Source: Prorocentrum cordatum (lineage: Eukaryota > Sar > Dinophyceae > Prorocentrales > Prorocentraceae). Taken from it: a stretch of DNA of 64,000 bases. Numbering within the stretch: position 1 is the first letter of the stretch; each line of letters opens with the position of its first letter. Where the stretch lies: NCBI GenBank assembly GCA_963575745.1, contig CAUYUJ010019253.1, forward strand, positions 1 through 64,000, in the 5' to 3' direction. A program made the translations under genes and the position numbers. The notes under the pieces are model-generated. The model did no database searches. It was not told the DNA's origin and saw only the letters and a list, made by a program, of their open reading frames with translations. This document shows positions 1 to 11,817 of the stretch, in pieces.

Positions 1-1742
1 AACGACTCAGGACGAAAAACCGGTCCCGGGGAATGGGTCGAGACCTCGGGGGGTCGACGTCATGAAAAAATCATGACGTCGGGGGTCTGGGAAGGTGGGA
101 AGGCAGGAACAACATTTCTTGAACGTGTTTAAGTAATGCTGACTTCTGTTTGGGGGGTCCTGAGGGGGCTCCGAGAGCACTCGGGGCCGTCTCGGAGCGG
201 TATTCGGGGCCTCTTGGAGCATGGTTGAAGCAACGTTGTGACATCTTCGGCTATCTTGGACCATCTTGGAGGCAATTTTTTGAAGCATCGGAAGAAATAT
301 TCAGCCGTCTTGGCCGCTCTAACCCTTCGGTCTCCCTCCATCTCAAGGATGGGGGGTGAGGGTACTACTCCCAGAAGGGAGGAGGTCTTAGGAAGAGGAG
401 AGGAAGACATCGTTAGACCAACTACGGCCAGAGGGCTGGTGGGATTCTCGGGGGTTGCCAGACGTGTCCCTGGCCCAAGGTGTTTCCAGGATTTCTAAGG
501 AGGCCAGAGGTCAAAACCGCGAGGGTGAGCAAAAGGCCTCTGTTGTGAGATCCGACGCCGGCGAAAAGTTGCAGCAGCGAGAAGAATCACAACTGGAGCT
601 CTAGACTCCGTCTATCTGCGGCACTTCGGGGCCCAGACCGATTCGCGAGGGCCGCCCTCGCATTCGGACGAGATGTCCCCGCCCGGGTCTCTGGGTGCGC
701 AGTCGATTCACGTGACGCAATGCATGGGTCTTGTTGTGCAGGAGCGTGCTGCCACGTCCTCGGCGGATGGAACAGGACGCTCTCCATTCGTTCTGGAAGG
801 TTGACTTGAGACTCTTCGACTCGACGTCTGCGTTTCTGTGCTCGGTGCGGTGGCTGGGAAGGATCTCAGCGCGTTGCTCAGCGCTTCCCGAAGGAATCGA
901 CGATCTCACCTCTCGCCCTCGGGCTCTTGGATGTTCGTTTGGATTTCGTACGAGGCCTGCCAGGGGCCTCTATAGGAGGCAGTTTTAGAGCCTCTTCAGA
1001 GCCGTTTCGGGGTCTCTTGGGGCTTCTTTCGGGCCTCCAGGGAGCCTCTTGGGGCTTGGGGGCCTCTTGGAGCTTCCTTGGGGTTGTTTCGAGCGGAAGG
1101 ATCAAGTTGTCGGTTCCTGTTCCCTCGCTTGGACACCTCTCAGGGCCCTCTTGTGCCGTCTTGGGCGCCTCTGGGGCCGTCGTGGGCCCTCTGGACCCTC
1201 TCGGGGGTCCTCTTGGAGCGTTCTTGGTACCTGCTGGGAGCCTCGTGAGCCGTATTGGAACCATCTTGGGCGTCTTGAGTGTCTTGGAGAATTCATGGGC
1301 CTTCTCGGCGGTATCTTCGGCCCTCTTGGGCGCTTGCTGGACCCATGATGGGCCGGCTGCACTGCCCGAGGACGCACGCGGAAATCCCCGGAAATCTCAA
1401 TGAATTCTTGTGAAACCCGTGGCCCATGTCCTTAAATTAAACCTTTCTTCTCTGTGTTCTACAACTTCGTCCTCGGCGTCAAGGACGCTGCCTGAGGCCT
1501 TCGTGGAGGCAGGCCGGTGCCCGCCGCCCGCCGCGTAGCGGGGCAGAAGGAGGTGACTTCTCTGGTGCACGCTCCGCCTTAAATTGAACCCTTCCAACGC
1601 CGAACCTCTCACGGCTGCATGAGCTTTGGGGCGCTCCAGCACGTGCTGAAGGCAGAGTGGCGGATATCCGCCGGCCCCCTTGTGGGGCCACCGGGCTGTC
1701 GGGCGAAGTTGCTGCTCCCTGCCCCCTTTGCAGTTTCAAGTA

Positions 1743-1904
1743 TCAGGAGGTGAAAAAAACACACAGACACAATTAATCGTCGATTCCCAGGAAAATTCGG
1801 GAAAATATGGGAAATGGGGGGAATACAAAAACCACGAAAATATAGGAAAAGATGGGGAATCTTTCAATTAGTGTATATTGATTTGTGTGTCTCAGGGCCC
1901 CTTC
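1743..1904 (-). repeat. 162-bp TIR-like repeat, copy 1 (possible introner/MITE)
   Basis: This A-rich block is shared with 3851-4012 (its mirror) and 27018-27180 (diverged). The ends are related in inverted orientation (acacacagacacaa near one end, ttgtgtgtct near the other), and the core aatcgtcgatt is palindromic. Read on the + strand, the copy has gt at 1750-1751 and ag at 1894-1895, an intron-like GT...AG pair. Whether it is a transposon, an introner-type intron or both cannot be settled here. Confidence 0.55.
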
Positions 1905-2196
1905 AAAGTAAGTCTCCAATGTTACAGTCCTGGTTTCTGCTTCCTGTTGTAAACTGTTGAAGTCCGCGCGAGCGGGGGGAGCCCCAACCAGCAATTTACC
2001 ACGCCCGGATCGCGTTGCCTGAGTTCCCAGGGGGGGGGGGCGTGGGACACGTAAGAATACATGAGATTCTAGCCCCCGAGGCCATCATCTTCCATAAATT
2101 ACATAGTATCGCGTCCCCGAGGCCATTCACCCTCGCAAGTTCAACAATTGCGCGTCCCTAAGGCCATAAACGTTTGCAAATTACGCCGTATTCTCA

Positions 2197-2739
2197 TTGC
2201 CGAGGACAAGAGTGCTAAGGCGCCCGAAGATGGCTCCAAGACGGCCGAAGAGGGCCCCAAGAGGCCGCAAGGGCGCTCCAAGAGGCTTCCCGAGAGAGCC
2301 CCAAGAGGCCAAAATTGTAGACTTTGCTGAATTAGGTGTTCCAAGGATGTTGGCCTTCTCGCATTTTCGGCTTTCGGGCTCTCCAAGACGGCTCAAGAAG
2401 TTCCCAAGACCGCCCCAAGACAGCCCCAAGAGGCCTCCAAGAGGGCCCCAAGAGGGGCCCAAACAAGGGACCACGAAACGAAAATGCCACGAGAAGCCAC
2501 CAGGAGGCCCCAAGAGGCCGCCAAGAGGCCCCAAGAGGCCCCAGGAGGCGCCCAATACGCACCCAGAGGCCTGCAAGAGGCCCAGAAGATACCCACGAGA
2601 CCCCAAGAGGCCCCCACGAGGCGCCCAAACCGCCTCCAAGAGGCCCCCGAGAGACTCCCACGACACCCCAACACATATACAAGAGGCTCAGACCCACAAC
2701 AAGCACACTGGAGGGATGGGCCGAAGGCCACTAGGATAA
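2197..2739 (+). repeat. Degenerate ccaagaggcc array inside the palindrome arm
   Basis: About 540 bp of imperfect ~10-12-bp units (ccaagaggcc, ccaagacggc) run here; the mirror lies at 3010-3560. All frames stay open because the units lack stop codons, so the long ORFs here are composition artefacts. It belongs to the same satellite class that fills 5755-9058 and 55000-58610. Confidence 0.8.
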
Positions 2740-3850
2740 CGCCAACGTCTCATATGCGCTGATGATTCCTATCCGCCCCGCATGATGTTCCCAGATGCGC
2801 CAGGCAGCGCCGAGACGCACCGACGCGACTCACCAGCGCACCGACGCACCGACCGCTAGAACCCTCTCAGTGTCAGCACTGAGAGGGTTCTAGCGGTCGG
2901 TGCGTCGGTGCGCTGGTGAGTCGCGTCGGTGCGTCTCGGCGCTGCCTTGGCGCATCTGGGAACATCATGCAGGGGCGGATAAGAATCATCAGCGCATATT
3001 GAGACGTTGGCGTTATCCTAGTGGCCTTCGGCCCATCCCTCCAGTGTGCCTTGGTTGTGGGTCTGAGGCCTCTTGTACATGTGTCGGGGTGTCGTGGGGA
3101 GTCTCTCGGGGGCCTCTTGGAGGCGGTTTGGGCGCCTCGTGGGGGCCTCTTGGGGTCTCGTGGGTATCTTCTGGGCCTCTTGCAGGCCTCTGGGTGCGTA
3201 TTGGGCGCCTCCTGGGGCCTCTTGGGGCCTCTTGGCGGCCTCTTGGGGCCTCCTGGTGGCTTCTCGTGGCATTTTCGTTTCGTGGTCCCTTGTTTGGGCC
3301 CCTCTTGGGGCCCTCTTGGAGGCCTCTTGGGGCTGTCTTGGGGCGGTCTTGGGAACTTCTTGAGCCGTCTTGGAGAGCCCGAAAGCCGAAAATGCGAGAA
3401 GGCCAACATCCTTGGAACACCTAATTCAGCAAAGTCTACAATTTTGGCCTCTTGGGGCTCTCTCGGGAAGCCTCTTGGAGCGCCCTTGCGGCCTCTTGGG
3501 GCCCTCTTCGGCCGTCTTGGAGCCATCTTCGGGCGCCTTAGCACTCTTGTCCTCGGCAATGAGAATACGGCGTAATTTGCAAACGTTTATGGCCTTAGGG
3601 ACGCGCAATTGTTGAACTTGCGAGGGTGAATGGCCTCGGGGACGCGATACTATGTAATTTATGGAAGATGATGGCCTCGGGGGCTAGAATCTCATGTATT
3701 CTTACGTGTCCCACGCCCCCCCCCCTGGGAACTCAGGCAACGCGATCCGGGCGTGGTAAATTGCTGGTTGGGGCTCCCCCCGCTCGCGCGGACTTCAACA
3801 GTTTACAACAGGAAGCAGAAACCAGGACTGTAACATTGGAGACTTACTTT

Positions 3851-4012
3851 GAAGGGGCCCTGAGACACACAAATCAATATACACTAATTGAAAGATTCCC
3901 CATCTTTTCCTATATTTTCGTGGTTTTTGTATTCCCCCCATTTCCCATATTTTCCCGAATTTTCCTGGGAATCGACGATTAATTGTGTCTGTGTGTTTTT
4001 TTCACCTCCTGA
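3851..4012 (+). repeat. 162-bp TIR-like repeat, copy 2
   Basis: This is the mirror of copy 1 in the other palindrome arm, so it is not an independent insertion. It begins gaaggggccc and ends cctcctga, the same boundaries shared with the copy at 27018-27180. Confidence 0.55.
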
Positions 4013-5673
4013 TACTTGAAACTGCAAAGGGGGCAGGGAGCAGCAACTTCGCCCGACAGCCCGGTGGCCCCACAAGGGGGCCGGCGGATATCCGCCACTC
4101 TGCCTTCAGCACGTGCTGGAGCGCCCCAAAGCTCATGCAGCCGTGAGAGGTTCGGCGTTGGAAGGGTTCAATTTAAGGCGGAGCGTGCACCAGAGAAGTC
4201 ACCTCCTTCTGCCCCGCTACGCGGCGGGCGGCGGGCACCGGCCTGCCTCCACGAAGGCCTCAGGCAGCGTCCTTGACGCCGAGGACGAAGTTGTAGAACA
4301 CAGAGAAGAAAGGTTTAATTTAAGGACATGGGCCACGGGTTTCACAAGAATTCATTGAGATTTCCGGGGATTTCCGCGTGCGTCCTCGGGCAGTGCAGCC
4401 GGCCCATCATGGGTCCAGCAAGCGCCCAAGAGGGCCGAAGATACCGCCGAGAAGGCCCATGAATTCTCCAAGACACTCAAGACGCCCAAGATGGTTCCAA
4501 TACGGCTCACGAGGCTCCCAGCAGGTACCAAGAACGCTCCAAGAGGACCCCCGAGAGGGTCCAGAGGGCCCACGACGGCCCCAGAGGCGCCCAAGACGGC
4601 ACAAGAGGGCCCTGAGAGGTGTCCAAGCGAGGGAACAGGAACCGACAACTTGATCCTTCCGCTCGAAACAACCCCAAGGAAGCTCCAAGAGGCCCCCAAG
4701 CCCCAAGAGGCTCCCTGGAGGCCCGAAAGAAGCCCCAAGAGACCCCGAAACGGCTCTGAAGAGGCTCTAAAACTGCCTCCTATAGAGGCCCCTGGCAGGC
4801 CTCGTACGAAATCCAAACGAACATCCAAGAGCCCGAGGGCGAGAGGTGAGATCGTCGATTCCTTCGGGAAGCGCTGAGCAACGCGCTGAGATCCTTCCCA
4901 GCCACCGCACCGAGCACAGAAACGCAGACGTCGAGTCGAAGAGTCTCAAGTCAACCTTCCAGAACGAATGGAGAGCGTCCTGTTCCATCCGCCGAGGACG
5001 TGGCAGCACGCTCCTGCACAACAAGACCCATGCATTGCGTCACGTGAATCGACTGCGCACCCAGAGACCCGGGCGGGGACATCTCGTCCGAATGCGAGGG
5101 CGGCCCTCGCGAATCGGTCTGGGCCCCGAAGTGCCGCAGATAGACGGAGTCTAGAGCTCCAGTTGTGATTCTTCTCGCTGCTGCAACTTTTCGCCGGCGT
5201 CGGATCTCACAACAGAGGCCTTTTGCTCACCCTCGCGGTTTTGACCTCTGGCCTCCTTAGAAATCCTGGAAACACCTTGGGCCAGGGACACGTCTGGCAA
5301 CCCCCGAGAATCCCACCAGCCCTCTGGCCGTAGTTGGTCTAACGATGTCTTCCTCTCCTCTTCCTAAGACCTCCTCCCTTCTGGGAGTAGTACCCTCACC
5401 CCCCATCCTTGAGATGGAGGGAGACCGAAGGGTTAGAGCGGCCAAGACGGCTGAATATTTCTTCCGATGCTTCAAAAAATTGCCTCCAAGATGGTCCAAG
5501 ATAGCCGAAGATGTCACAACGTTGCTTCAACCATGCTCCAAGAGGCCCCGAATACCGCTCCGAGACGGCCCCGAGTGCTCTCGGAGCCCCCTCAGGACCC
5601 CCCAAACAGAAGTCAGCATTACTTAAACACGTTCAAGAAATGTTGTTCCTGCCTTCCCACCTTCCCAGACCCC

Positions 5674-5700
5674 CGACGTCATGATTTTTTCATGACGTCG
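5674..5700. repeat. Perfect 11-bp-stem hairpin with T5 loop
   Basis: Arms cgacgtcatga and tcatgacgtcg flank ttttt. A diverged homologue at 28047-28063 has acgtga / tcacgt around the same T-rich loop, so the centre changed from A:T to G:C while staying paired. The mirror copy lies at 55-81 in the left arm. Confidence 0.7.
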
Positions 5701-5929
5701 ACCCCCCGAGGTCTCGACCCATTCCCCGGGACCGGTTTTTCGTCCTGAGTCGTTTTTTGACGCTCCCGAGGGCCGGTAAGGGCCCCCAAAGGCCAAAAAT
5801 AATGAAAAACCTCCCGTCGTGAATTTGTCATAACTCGAGGGGGTCTGGGAATGATGTTCCTGCCTTCCCACCTTTTCACTTCCGATGCACTGCTGAGACC
5901 TCGACGAGATCCCGACGAGCAAGGCCTCA

Positions 5930-6120
5930 GACCCACAGCCCAGGCACGGCGTCGGGATTAGCCGAAGGCCGCCAGATCCGCCCCCCCCCTGTCGATTCAT
6001 CGAAGGGGTGCCTGGCGTGCTGGACCCTCTCGTTTTTTTTTTTTTGTTTTCCAAAAGAACTCCCCCTGGGGCTTCGGCGCGTCCCGCCAGCCACCTGGAA
6101 GAGGTGGTTGCCATCGCCAA
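5930..6120 (+). repeat. Stem-loop cassette copy 1
   Basis: It contains gggattagccgaaggcc, then the 23-nt stem at 5986-6008 (CCCC...GGGG with inner CGA/TCG), then a T-rich segment with gttttccaaaagaac and ccccctggggcttcgg. Here the 23-nt stem is the weakest of the seven copies, with mismatched middle positions. Confidence 0.6.
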
Positions 6121-7344
6121 AAACGGCCGTTTCGCTCGGGACATCCTCAAACAATCGCGAAGATGGCCCAAGATGGCCTCCAAGTCCGCCCAAGATGGTC
6201 CAAGACGGCCTCCAAGACGGCCCAAGAGAGTCCAAGACGGCCCAAGAGGCCCCCCAGAGGCCTCCAAGAAGGCCCAAGAGGCCTCCAAGAGGTCCTCCAG
6301 GAGGGCCCGAAGAGGCCAAAATCATAGATGTTCCTTAGGTTTTTGATTTTGGCATTTGCTTCTTCTCGGCATTCCGACGGCTCAAGACGGCCCAAGAGGC
6401 CCTCAAGATCGCCCAAGAGGCCCCCAAGAGGGCTCCAAGACGGCCCACGTGGCCTCCAAGACGGCCCCAAGAGGGCCCCAAGACGGCCCAAGAGGCCTCC
6501 AACACGCCCAAGATGCCTCCAAGACGCCCAAGATGGCCTCCAAGACGGTCCCAAAGCGCCCTAAGAGGGCCCCCAGTCGACCCAGAAAGGCCCCCAAGAC
6601 GGCTCCCGACGGCGTCAGACGTGCCAGGAATCCACCAAGATGGCCGAAGTTGGCTCGAAGCTGGCCCAAGACGGCCCAAGAGGCCCCCAAGAGGGCCTCC
6701 AGGAAGGCCAGAAGAGGCCAACAAACTACATTTCCCTAAGGTTTTTGACGGATTTTGACATTTCCTTCTTGTCGGCCTTCCGACGGCCCAAGAGCCCCCA
6801 AAGATCGCCCAAGAGGCCTCCAAGATGGCCCCAGAACGGCGCAAGAGGGCCCCAAGACAGCCCCAAGGGGCCCCCAAGACGGGCCCAAGAGGCCTGTAAG
6901 ACGCCCAAGATGGCCTCCAAGACGGCCCTGGAGCATTCCAAGAGGGCCCCAAGTCGGCCCATAGAGGCCCCCCCAACGGCTTCCGACGGCGTCATGCGGA
7001 CCAGGAGCCCACCAAGACGGCCGAACATGGCTCTAAGATGGCCCAAGACGGCCCAAGAGGCCTCCAAGAGGGCTTCCAGGAAGGCCCGAAAAGGCCAAAA
7101 TCATTGATTTCCCATGGGTTTTTGAAGGATTGTGGCCTTTGCTCTTTTTCTGCCTGCCGACGGCCCGAGACGGCCCAAGTGCCCCCAAGACAAAGCCCCA
7201 AGAGGCCCCCAAGACGGCCCAAGAGGTCTCCAAGACGCTCAGGATGGCCTCCAAGACGGTCCAAGAGCCCTCCAAGACGTCCTCCAAGAAGGCCCGAAAG
7301 GGTCAAAATGGCCTCCAGACGGCCAAGATGACCTTCAAGATGCC

Positions 7345-7640
7345 CACGTTTTCCCCGAAGGCTTTCCAAACCGATTCGGGGAACACATAGTCCGATAGCT
7401 TGGCAGGTCTGGCCTCAACGTTCGGCCACATATGCGCTTCCAAAAAGGCAAGGGGCGGCGGTGATTCGCCGTAGGCGTCTTCGATCCGCCGCCCCCTTTT
7501 GATTTATCAAAGGGGTGCCTGGCGTGCTGGAGTATATGGCTTTTGGTTTTGGTTTTTTCCAAAAGAACTCCCCCTGGGGCTCCGGCGCGTCCCGCCAGCC
7601 ACCCGGAAGAGGTGGTTGCAAACGATTTTCCTGCCCCAGA
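7345..7640 (+). repeat. Stem-loop cassette copy 2 (full)
   Basis: The upstream stem H1 is at 7348-7386 (gttttccccgaa with ttcggggaacac, one mismatch). A small ggcggtgattcgcc hairpin lies near 7456-7470. The 23-nt stem H4 is at 7493-7515, CCCCTTT with AAAGGGG, and differs from the usual CCCCTGT/ACAGGGG by a paired double change. The cassette ends with ttttggtttt...ccaaaagaactccccctgggg. Confidence 0.7.
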
Positions 7641-9059
7641 CGGCCCCAAGATGGCCTCGAAGACGGCCAAGATGCCTCCAAGACGGCCAAGATGGCCTCC
7701 AAGACGGCTCAGATGGCCCCAAGATGCCTCCAAGACGGCCCACGATGCACCCAAGACGGCCCAAGATGGCCTCAAAATGGCCCAAAACGGGCCAAGAGGC
7801 CCCCAAGAGGCCTCCAAGACGGCTCAAGAGGCCTCCAAGAGGTCCTCCAGGAAGGCCCGAAGAGGCCAAGATCATTGATTTTCCTATGGTTTTTGAAGGA
7901 TTTGGGGGTTTGCTTCTTCAAGGCATTCCGACGGCTCAAGACGGCCCCAGAGGCTCCCAAGATCGCCCCAAGACCGCCCAAGAGGCCTCCAAGATGGCTC
8001 CATGACCGCCCAAGAGGCCCCCAAGACGGGCCCCAAGAGGCTTCCAAGACGGCCAAGATGGCCAAGACGGCCAAGATGGCCTCCAAGATGGTCCAAGATG
8101 GCCTCCAAGTCCGGCCAAGAAAGGAGGAGATGCCTCCAAGTCCGTCCAAGAAACCTCCAAGACGGCCCAAGACGGCCCAAGAGGTGCCCAAGAGGCCTCC
8201 AAGACGGCCCAGCAGGCCTCCCAGAGGTCCTCTAGGAGGGCCCGAAGAGGCCAAAATCATTGATTTTCCATAGGTTTTTCGAATTTTCGTATTTGCTCCT
8301 TTTCGGCTTTCCGACGACCCAAGACAGCCCAAGAGGCCCCCAAGATCGCCCCAAGACCGCCCAAGAGGCCTCCAAGATGGCCTCAGGACTGCCCAAGAGG
8401 CCCCCAAGACAGCCCCAAGAGGGCACAAAGACGACCCAAGGGGCCTCCAAGACGCCCAAGATGGCCTCTAAGACGGAAGACGGCCCTGGAGCATTCCAAG
8501 AGGGCCCCAAATCGGCCCATAGAGGCCCACCAAACGACTTCCGACGGCGTCATGCGGGCCAGGAGCCCACCAAGATGGCCGAAGTTGGCTCGAAGCTGGC
8601 CCAAGACGGCCCAAGAGGCCTCCAAGAGGGCCTCCAGGAAAACCAAACACATGTTTTTTCTAGGTTGTTGAAAACTTTTGGGATTTGTTTCTTTTCGGTC
8701 GTCCGAAGGCCCAATACGGCCCAAGAGCCCCCAAAGATCGCCCAAATATCGCCCAAGAGGCCTCCAAGATAGCCCCAGAACGGCCCAAGAGACCCCCAAG
8801 ACGGCCCAGGAGGATTTTAAGACGCCCAAGATAGCCTCCAAGACGGCCCTGGAGCATTCCAAGAGGGCCCCAAGTCGGCCCAGAGGGGCCCCCCAAACGG
8901 CTTCCGACTGCGTCGGACGGGCCAGGAGCCCACCAAAACGACCGAAGATTGCCCTAAGGTGGCCCAAGACGGCCCAAGAGGCTCCCAAGAGGGCCTCCAG
9001 AAGGGCCGAAAAGGTTAACATCATTGATTTCCCATGAGTGTTTGAAGGATTGTGGCATT

Positions 9060-9290
9060 TTTCCCCATATCCTGAGATGGGGTTCTTGTTATTACTTGGG
9101 CGCCTCCTACTCGTCCTCCTTCCTCTTCTCCTTCTCCTCCCCTCTCCTCCTCATATCCAGACTTACTCATACACAGACTGACTCAAACTCAGACTTACGC
9201 ATACCCAGACTTACAAACACACAACATTACTCTTACTCAGGCCTGCTCATACTCAGACCTACTCCTACTCAGACTTACTCATGGTGAGAC
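9060..9290 (+). repeat. CT-rich tract and ~18-bp minisatellite
   Basis: A CT-rich stretch (about 9095-9160) is followed by irregular actcatactcagacttact-like units from about 9163 to 9290. No gene is seen. Confidence 0.7.
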
Positions 9291-10757
9291 TCACGCACGC
9301 CCCGCTCGCGGCCGTTTTGTGGGGATGCCTCAAACGGTTTGCTAGTTTTCTGTCCCAGCATCCTTGGCTACCAGAGCGGATTGTGAGGATGTCTCAGGCG
9401 AGGCGCTGGTTTTAACTCCCCCTGAGGGGAACCGCCAAGGGTTATCTCACGGTCCCGTTCGCAGCCGTTTTCTGGGGATGTCTCAAGCGGTTTGCTTGTT
9501 TTCTGTCCCAGCATCCTTCGCTTTCGGAGCAGATGTGGGGGATGTCTCGAGCGAGGCGCTCATTTTCACCCCCCTAAAGGGAGCCGCCAAGGGTTAGCTC
9601 ACGGCCCCGTTCGCGGCCGTTTTGTGGGGATGTCTCAACCTTCGCTTTCGGAGCAGATTTGGAGGATGTCTCGAGCGAGGCGCTCATTTTCACCGCCCTT
9701 TAAGGGAGCCGCCATGGGTTATCGCACGGTCCCGTTCGCGGCCGTTTTGTGGAGATGTCTCAAGCTGTTTGCTTGTTTTCTGTCCCAGCATCCTTCGCTT
9801 TCGGAGCAGATTTGGAGGATGTCTCGAGCGAGGCGCTCATTTTCATCACCCTTAGGGGAGCCGCCAGGAGTGATCTCACGGTCCCGTTCGCGGCCGTTTC
9901 GTGGGGATGTCTCAAGCAGTTTGCCTGGTTTCTGTCTCCACATCCTTCGCTTGCGGAGTAGATTTGGAGGATGTCTCTGCGAGGCGCTCATTTTCCTTCC
10001 TTTTAGTGGAGCCGCCAGGAGTTATCTCACGGTCCCGTTCGCGGCCGTTTTGTGGGGATGTCTCAAGCTGTTTGCTTGTTTTCTGTCCCAGCATCCTTCG
10101 CTTTCGGAGCAGATTTGGAGGATGTGTCGAGCGAGGCGCTCATTTTCACTCCCTCTAAAGGGAGCCGCCAGGGGTTATCTCACGGTCCCGTTCGCGGCCG
10201 TTTTGTGGGGATGTCTCAAGCGGTTTGCTGGTTTTCCGTCCCAGCATCATTCGCTTTCGAGGCAGATTTGGAGGATGTCTCGAGCGAGGCGCTCATTTTC
10301 ACCCCCCTAAAAAGAGCCACCAGGGGTTATCTCACGGTCCCGTTCGCGGCCGTTTTGTTGGGATTTCGCAATCGGTTTGCCTGTTTTCTGTGCCAGCATC
10401 CTTCGCTTTCGGAGCAGATTGGGAGGATGTCTCGAGCGAGGCGCTCATTGTAAATTCTTTTAGGGGAGCCGCCATGGGTCCCGTTCGCGGCCGTTTTGTG
10501 GGGATGTCTCAAGCGGGTTGCTTGTTTTCTGCCCCAACATCCTTTGCTTTCAGAGCAGATTTGGAGGATGTCTCGAGCGAGGCGCTCATTTTCACCGCCC
10601 TAAAGGGAGCCGCCAGGGGTTATCTCACGGTCCCGCTCGCGGCCGTGTTGTGGGGAAGTCTCAAGCGGTTTGCCTGTTTTCTGTCCCCACATCCTTCGCT
10701 TTCGGAGCAGATTTGGAGGATGTCTCGAGCGAGGCGCTCATTTTCACCCCCCAGGTG
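9290..10757 (+). repeat. 152-bp tandem satellite, about nine to ten copies
   Basis: The unit contains gttatctcacggtcccgttc, gatgtctcaagcggtttgc, cagcatccttcgctttcgg and gatgtctcgagcgaggcg. Unit starts fall near 9441, 9593, 9718, 9870, 10021, 10174, 10326 and 10619, spaced 151-153 bp apart except for shortened copies at 9593-9718 and around 10476. The first copy (about 9290-9440) is the most diverged. 152 is not a multiple of three, so the open frames switch every unit and no protein repeat is implied. Confidence 0.93.
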
Positions 10758-10804
10758 GGCCAGATTTTGAAGATGTCTCGATCGGTGGCCAGACTCGTGG
10801 GCAC

Positions 10805-11065
10805 AGGTTCTCGTCAGGATGCCACAGGAGGCTCCAACAGGCTCGGCCCCAGGAGACCACGCGAGGTCCCAGGAAGCATCAGGAGGCCACAGAAAGACTC
10901 AAGAGGCCACAATATGTCCCAAGAGGCTCTAGGAGGCCCCAGGAAGCTCCGGGAGGCCTCAGGAAGCCACAGGAGGCCCCAGGAGGCCAGAGGAAGCGCC
11001 AGGAGGTTTCGGAAGGCAACAGGAGGCCCCGAGAGGCCCCAGGAGCAGGAGGCCTCAGAAGGCAA
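10805..11065 (+). repeat. aggaggccccaggag-type minisatellite
   Basis: Irregular purine-rich units such as aggaggccacagg and aggaggccccagg run here. Shorter patches of the same type recur at about 11340-11430. Not coding. Confidence 0.75.
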
Positions 11066-11069
11066 CAGG

Positions 11070-11335
11070 AGTGGCTCCAATCCTATGTGTGTTTACGTAT
11101 GTTCTTATATATTGGGTCTTACCTGGAGCACGAATCCTTGATGCTATACGTATGTTTCTATAGATTGTCATTCTCCTGTATACTTATGTTCCTATCGGGC
11201 CTCTCCTGGAGTCCTTGGTGTTTTACGTGTGTTCCTATAGATTGCCCCCTTCTCCTGTGGCTCCAATCCGCAATGTTTTATGTACGTCAGTTGCTATATA
11301 TTGGACCTCTCCTGGGGCACGAATCCTCCCTAGGA
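11070..11335 (+). repeat. Diverged AT-richer minisatellite
   Basis: Imperfect units contain tttacgtatgttcctatag and cctctcctggagcacgaatcc; the phrase gcacgaatcct recurs near 11127 and 11317. The base composition contrasts with the GC-rich neighbours. No gene is recognised. Confidence 0.55.
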
Positions 11336-11339
11336 GGTC

Positions 11340-11815
11340 CCACGTGGCCCAAGAGGCTCTTAGAGGCCCCAGGAAGCCCCAGTAGGTTTCAGGAGGCCCC
11401 AGGAGGCCCCAGGAGGACACAGGCTCATGCGCAGAAACGCCCTCGTACTACTGAGGCTCATTCACACTCCAATTCATTCTCAGTTAGATTCATGACCAGA
11501 CCGTCAGCACTGAAGCCCGCTTATATTCGAAAGCTCTTGCGCCTGGACATTCACGGCGGACAGGTCCATGCGAATAGATGCACATATGGGGAGCTCCACG
11601 CAGTGAATAATTCGGCCTTCCGACAGCCCGAGACGGCCCAAGTGCACCCAAAGATCGCCCAAGAGGCCCACGACGGACCCCAGAGGCCCAAGACGGCCCA
11701 AGACCAAGACGCTCAAGATGGCCTCCAAGACAGCCCAAGAGACTTCCAAGACGTCCTCCAAGAAGGCCCGAAAGGTCAAAATGGCCTCCAGGCGGCCAAG
11801 ATGACTTTGAAGATG
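11340..11815 (+). repeat. Mixed purine-rich and ccaaga-type satellite
   Basis: A short aggaggcccc patch is followed by about 180 bp of unassigned sequence, then a ccaagacggccc array from about 11620 that leads into the stem-loop cassette at 11818. No supported gene. Confidence 0.6.
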
Positions 11816-11817
11816 CC

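Larger units (their letters stand above)
1..2872 (+). repeat. Left arm of 2.87-kb inverted repeat
   Basis: This arm is the reverse complement of 2877-5754: base 1 pairs with 5754 and base 2872 with 2877. Over most of its length the arms agree base for base apart from a 1-bp change in a G run near 2040. Small differences, mostly single-base indels, cluster in the inner ~250 bp (2640-2872). The arm holds degenerate cctcttgg-type satellite (about 930-1370 and 2200-2740), a 162-bp TIR-like repeat (1743-1904) and a short hairpin near 55-81. I recognise no gene in it; open frames in one arm are mirrored in the other. The arm starts exactly at the window edge, so its outer end is not visible. Confidence 0.95.
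2877..5754 (-). repeat. Right arm of 2.87-kb inverted repeat
   Basis: This is the mirror copy of 1-2872, separated by the 4-base spacer tcag at 2873-2876. At its inner end it carries extra single bases relative to the left arm, for example in short runs around 2955-2990 and 3050-3100. Sequence past 5754 continues the same repeat family without a break: a diverged homologue at 28049-28190 runs across the equivalent point. The palindrome may therefore extend left of this window. Confidence 0.95.
5755..9058 (+). repeat. Higher-order satellite: 11-12-bp units with ~90-bp linkers
   Basis: Blocks of degenerate ccaagacggcc / ccaagaggcct / ccaagatggcc units are interrupted by a better-conserved linker at about 6298-6385, 6700-6790, 7073-7160, 7846-7935, 8230-8320, 8630-8710 and 8995-9058. 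The linker typically runs gaaggcccgaagaggcc, an AT-rich piece with ttgattttcc and tttttgaagga, then ttcggccttccgacggccc. Linker spacing is roughly 370-770 bp. No gene is supported; the long frames reflect unit composition. Confidence 0.85.

Noticed and set aside
5755-9058. Dozens of 80-250-codon frames rich in Pro/Arg/Lys/Gly or Leu/Gly/Trp/Ser on both strands
   Set aside because: They come from ccaagacggcc-type units that lack stop codons in every frame; no domains, no start context, and the same in the arrays at 50169-51185 and 55030-58615.
9492-10310. 272-codon repetitive protein-like frame
   Set aside because: It spans the 152-bp satellite; the unit length is not a multiple of three and similar frames exist in other phases.
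9290-10757. CRISPR-like regular repeats
   Set aside because: Repeats are 152 bp with no unique spacers, and the window is eukaryotic.
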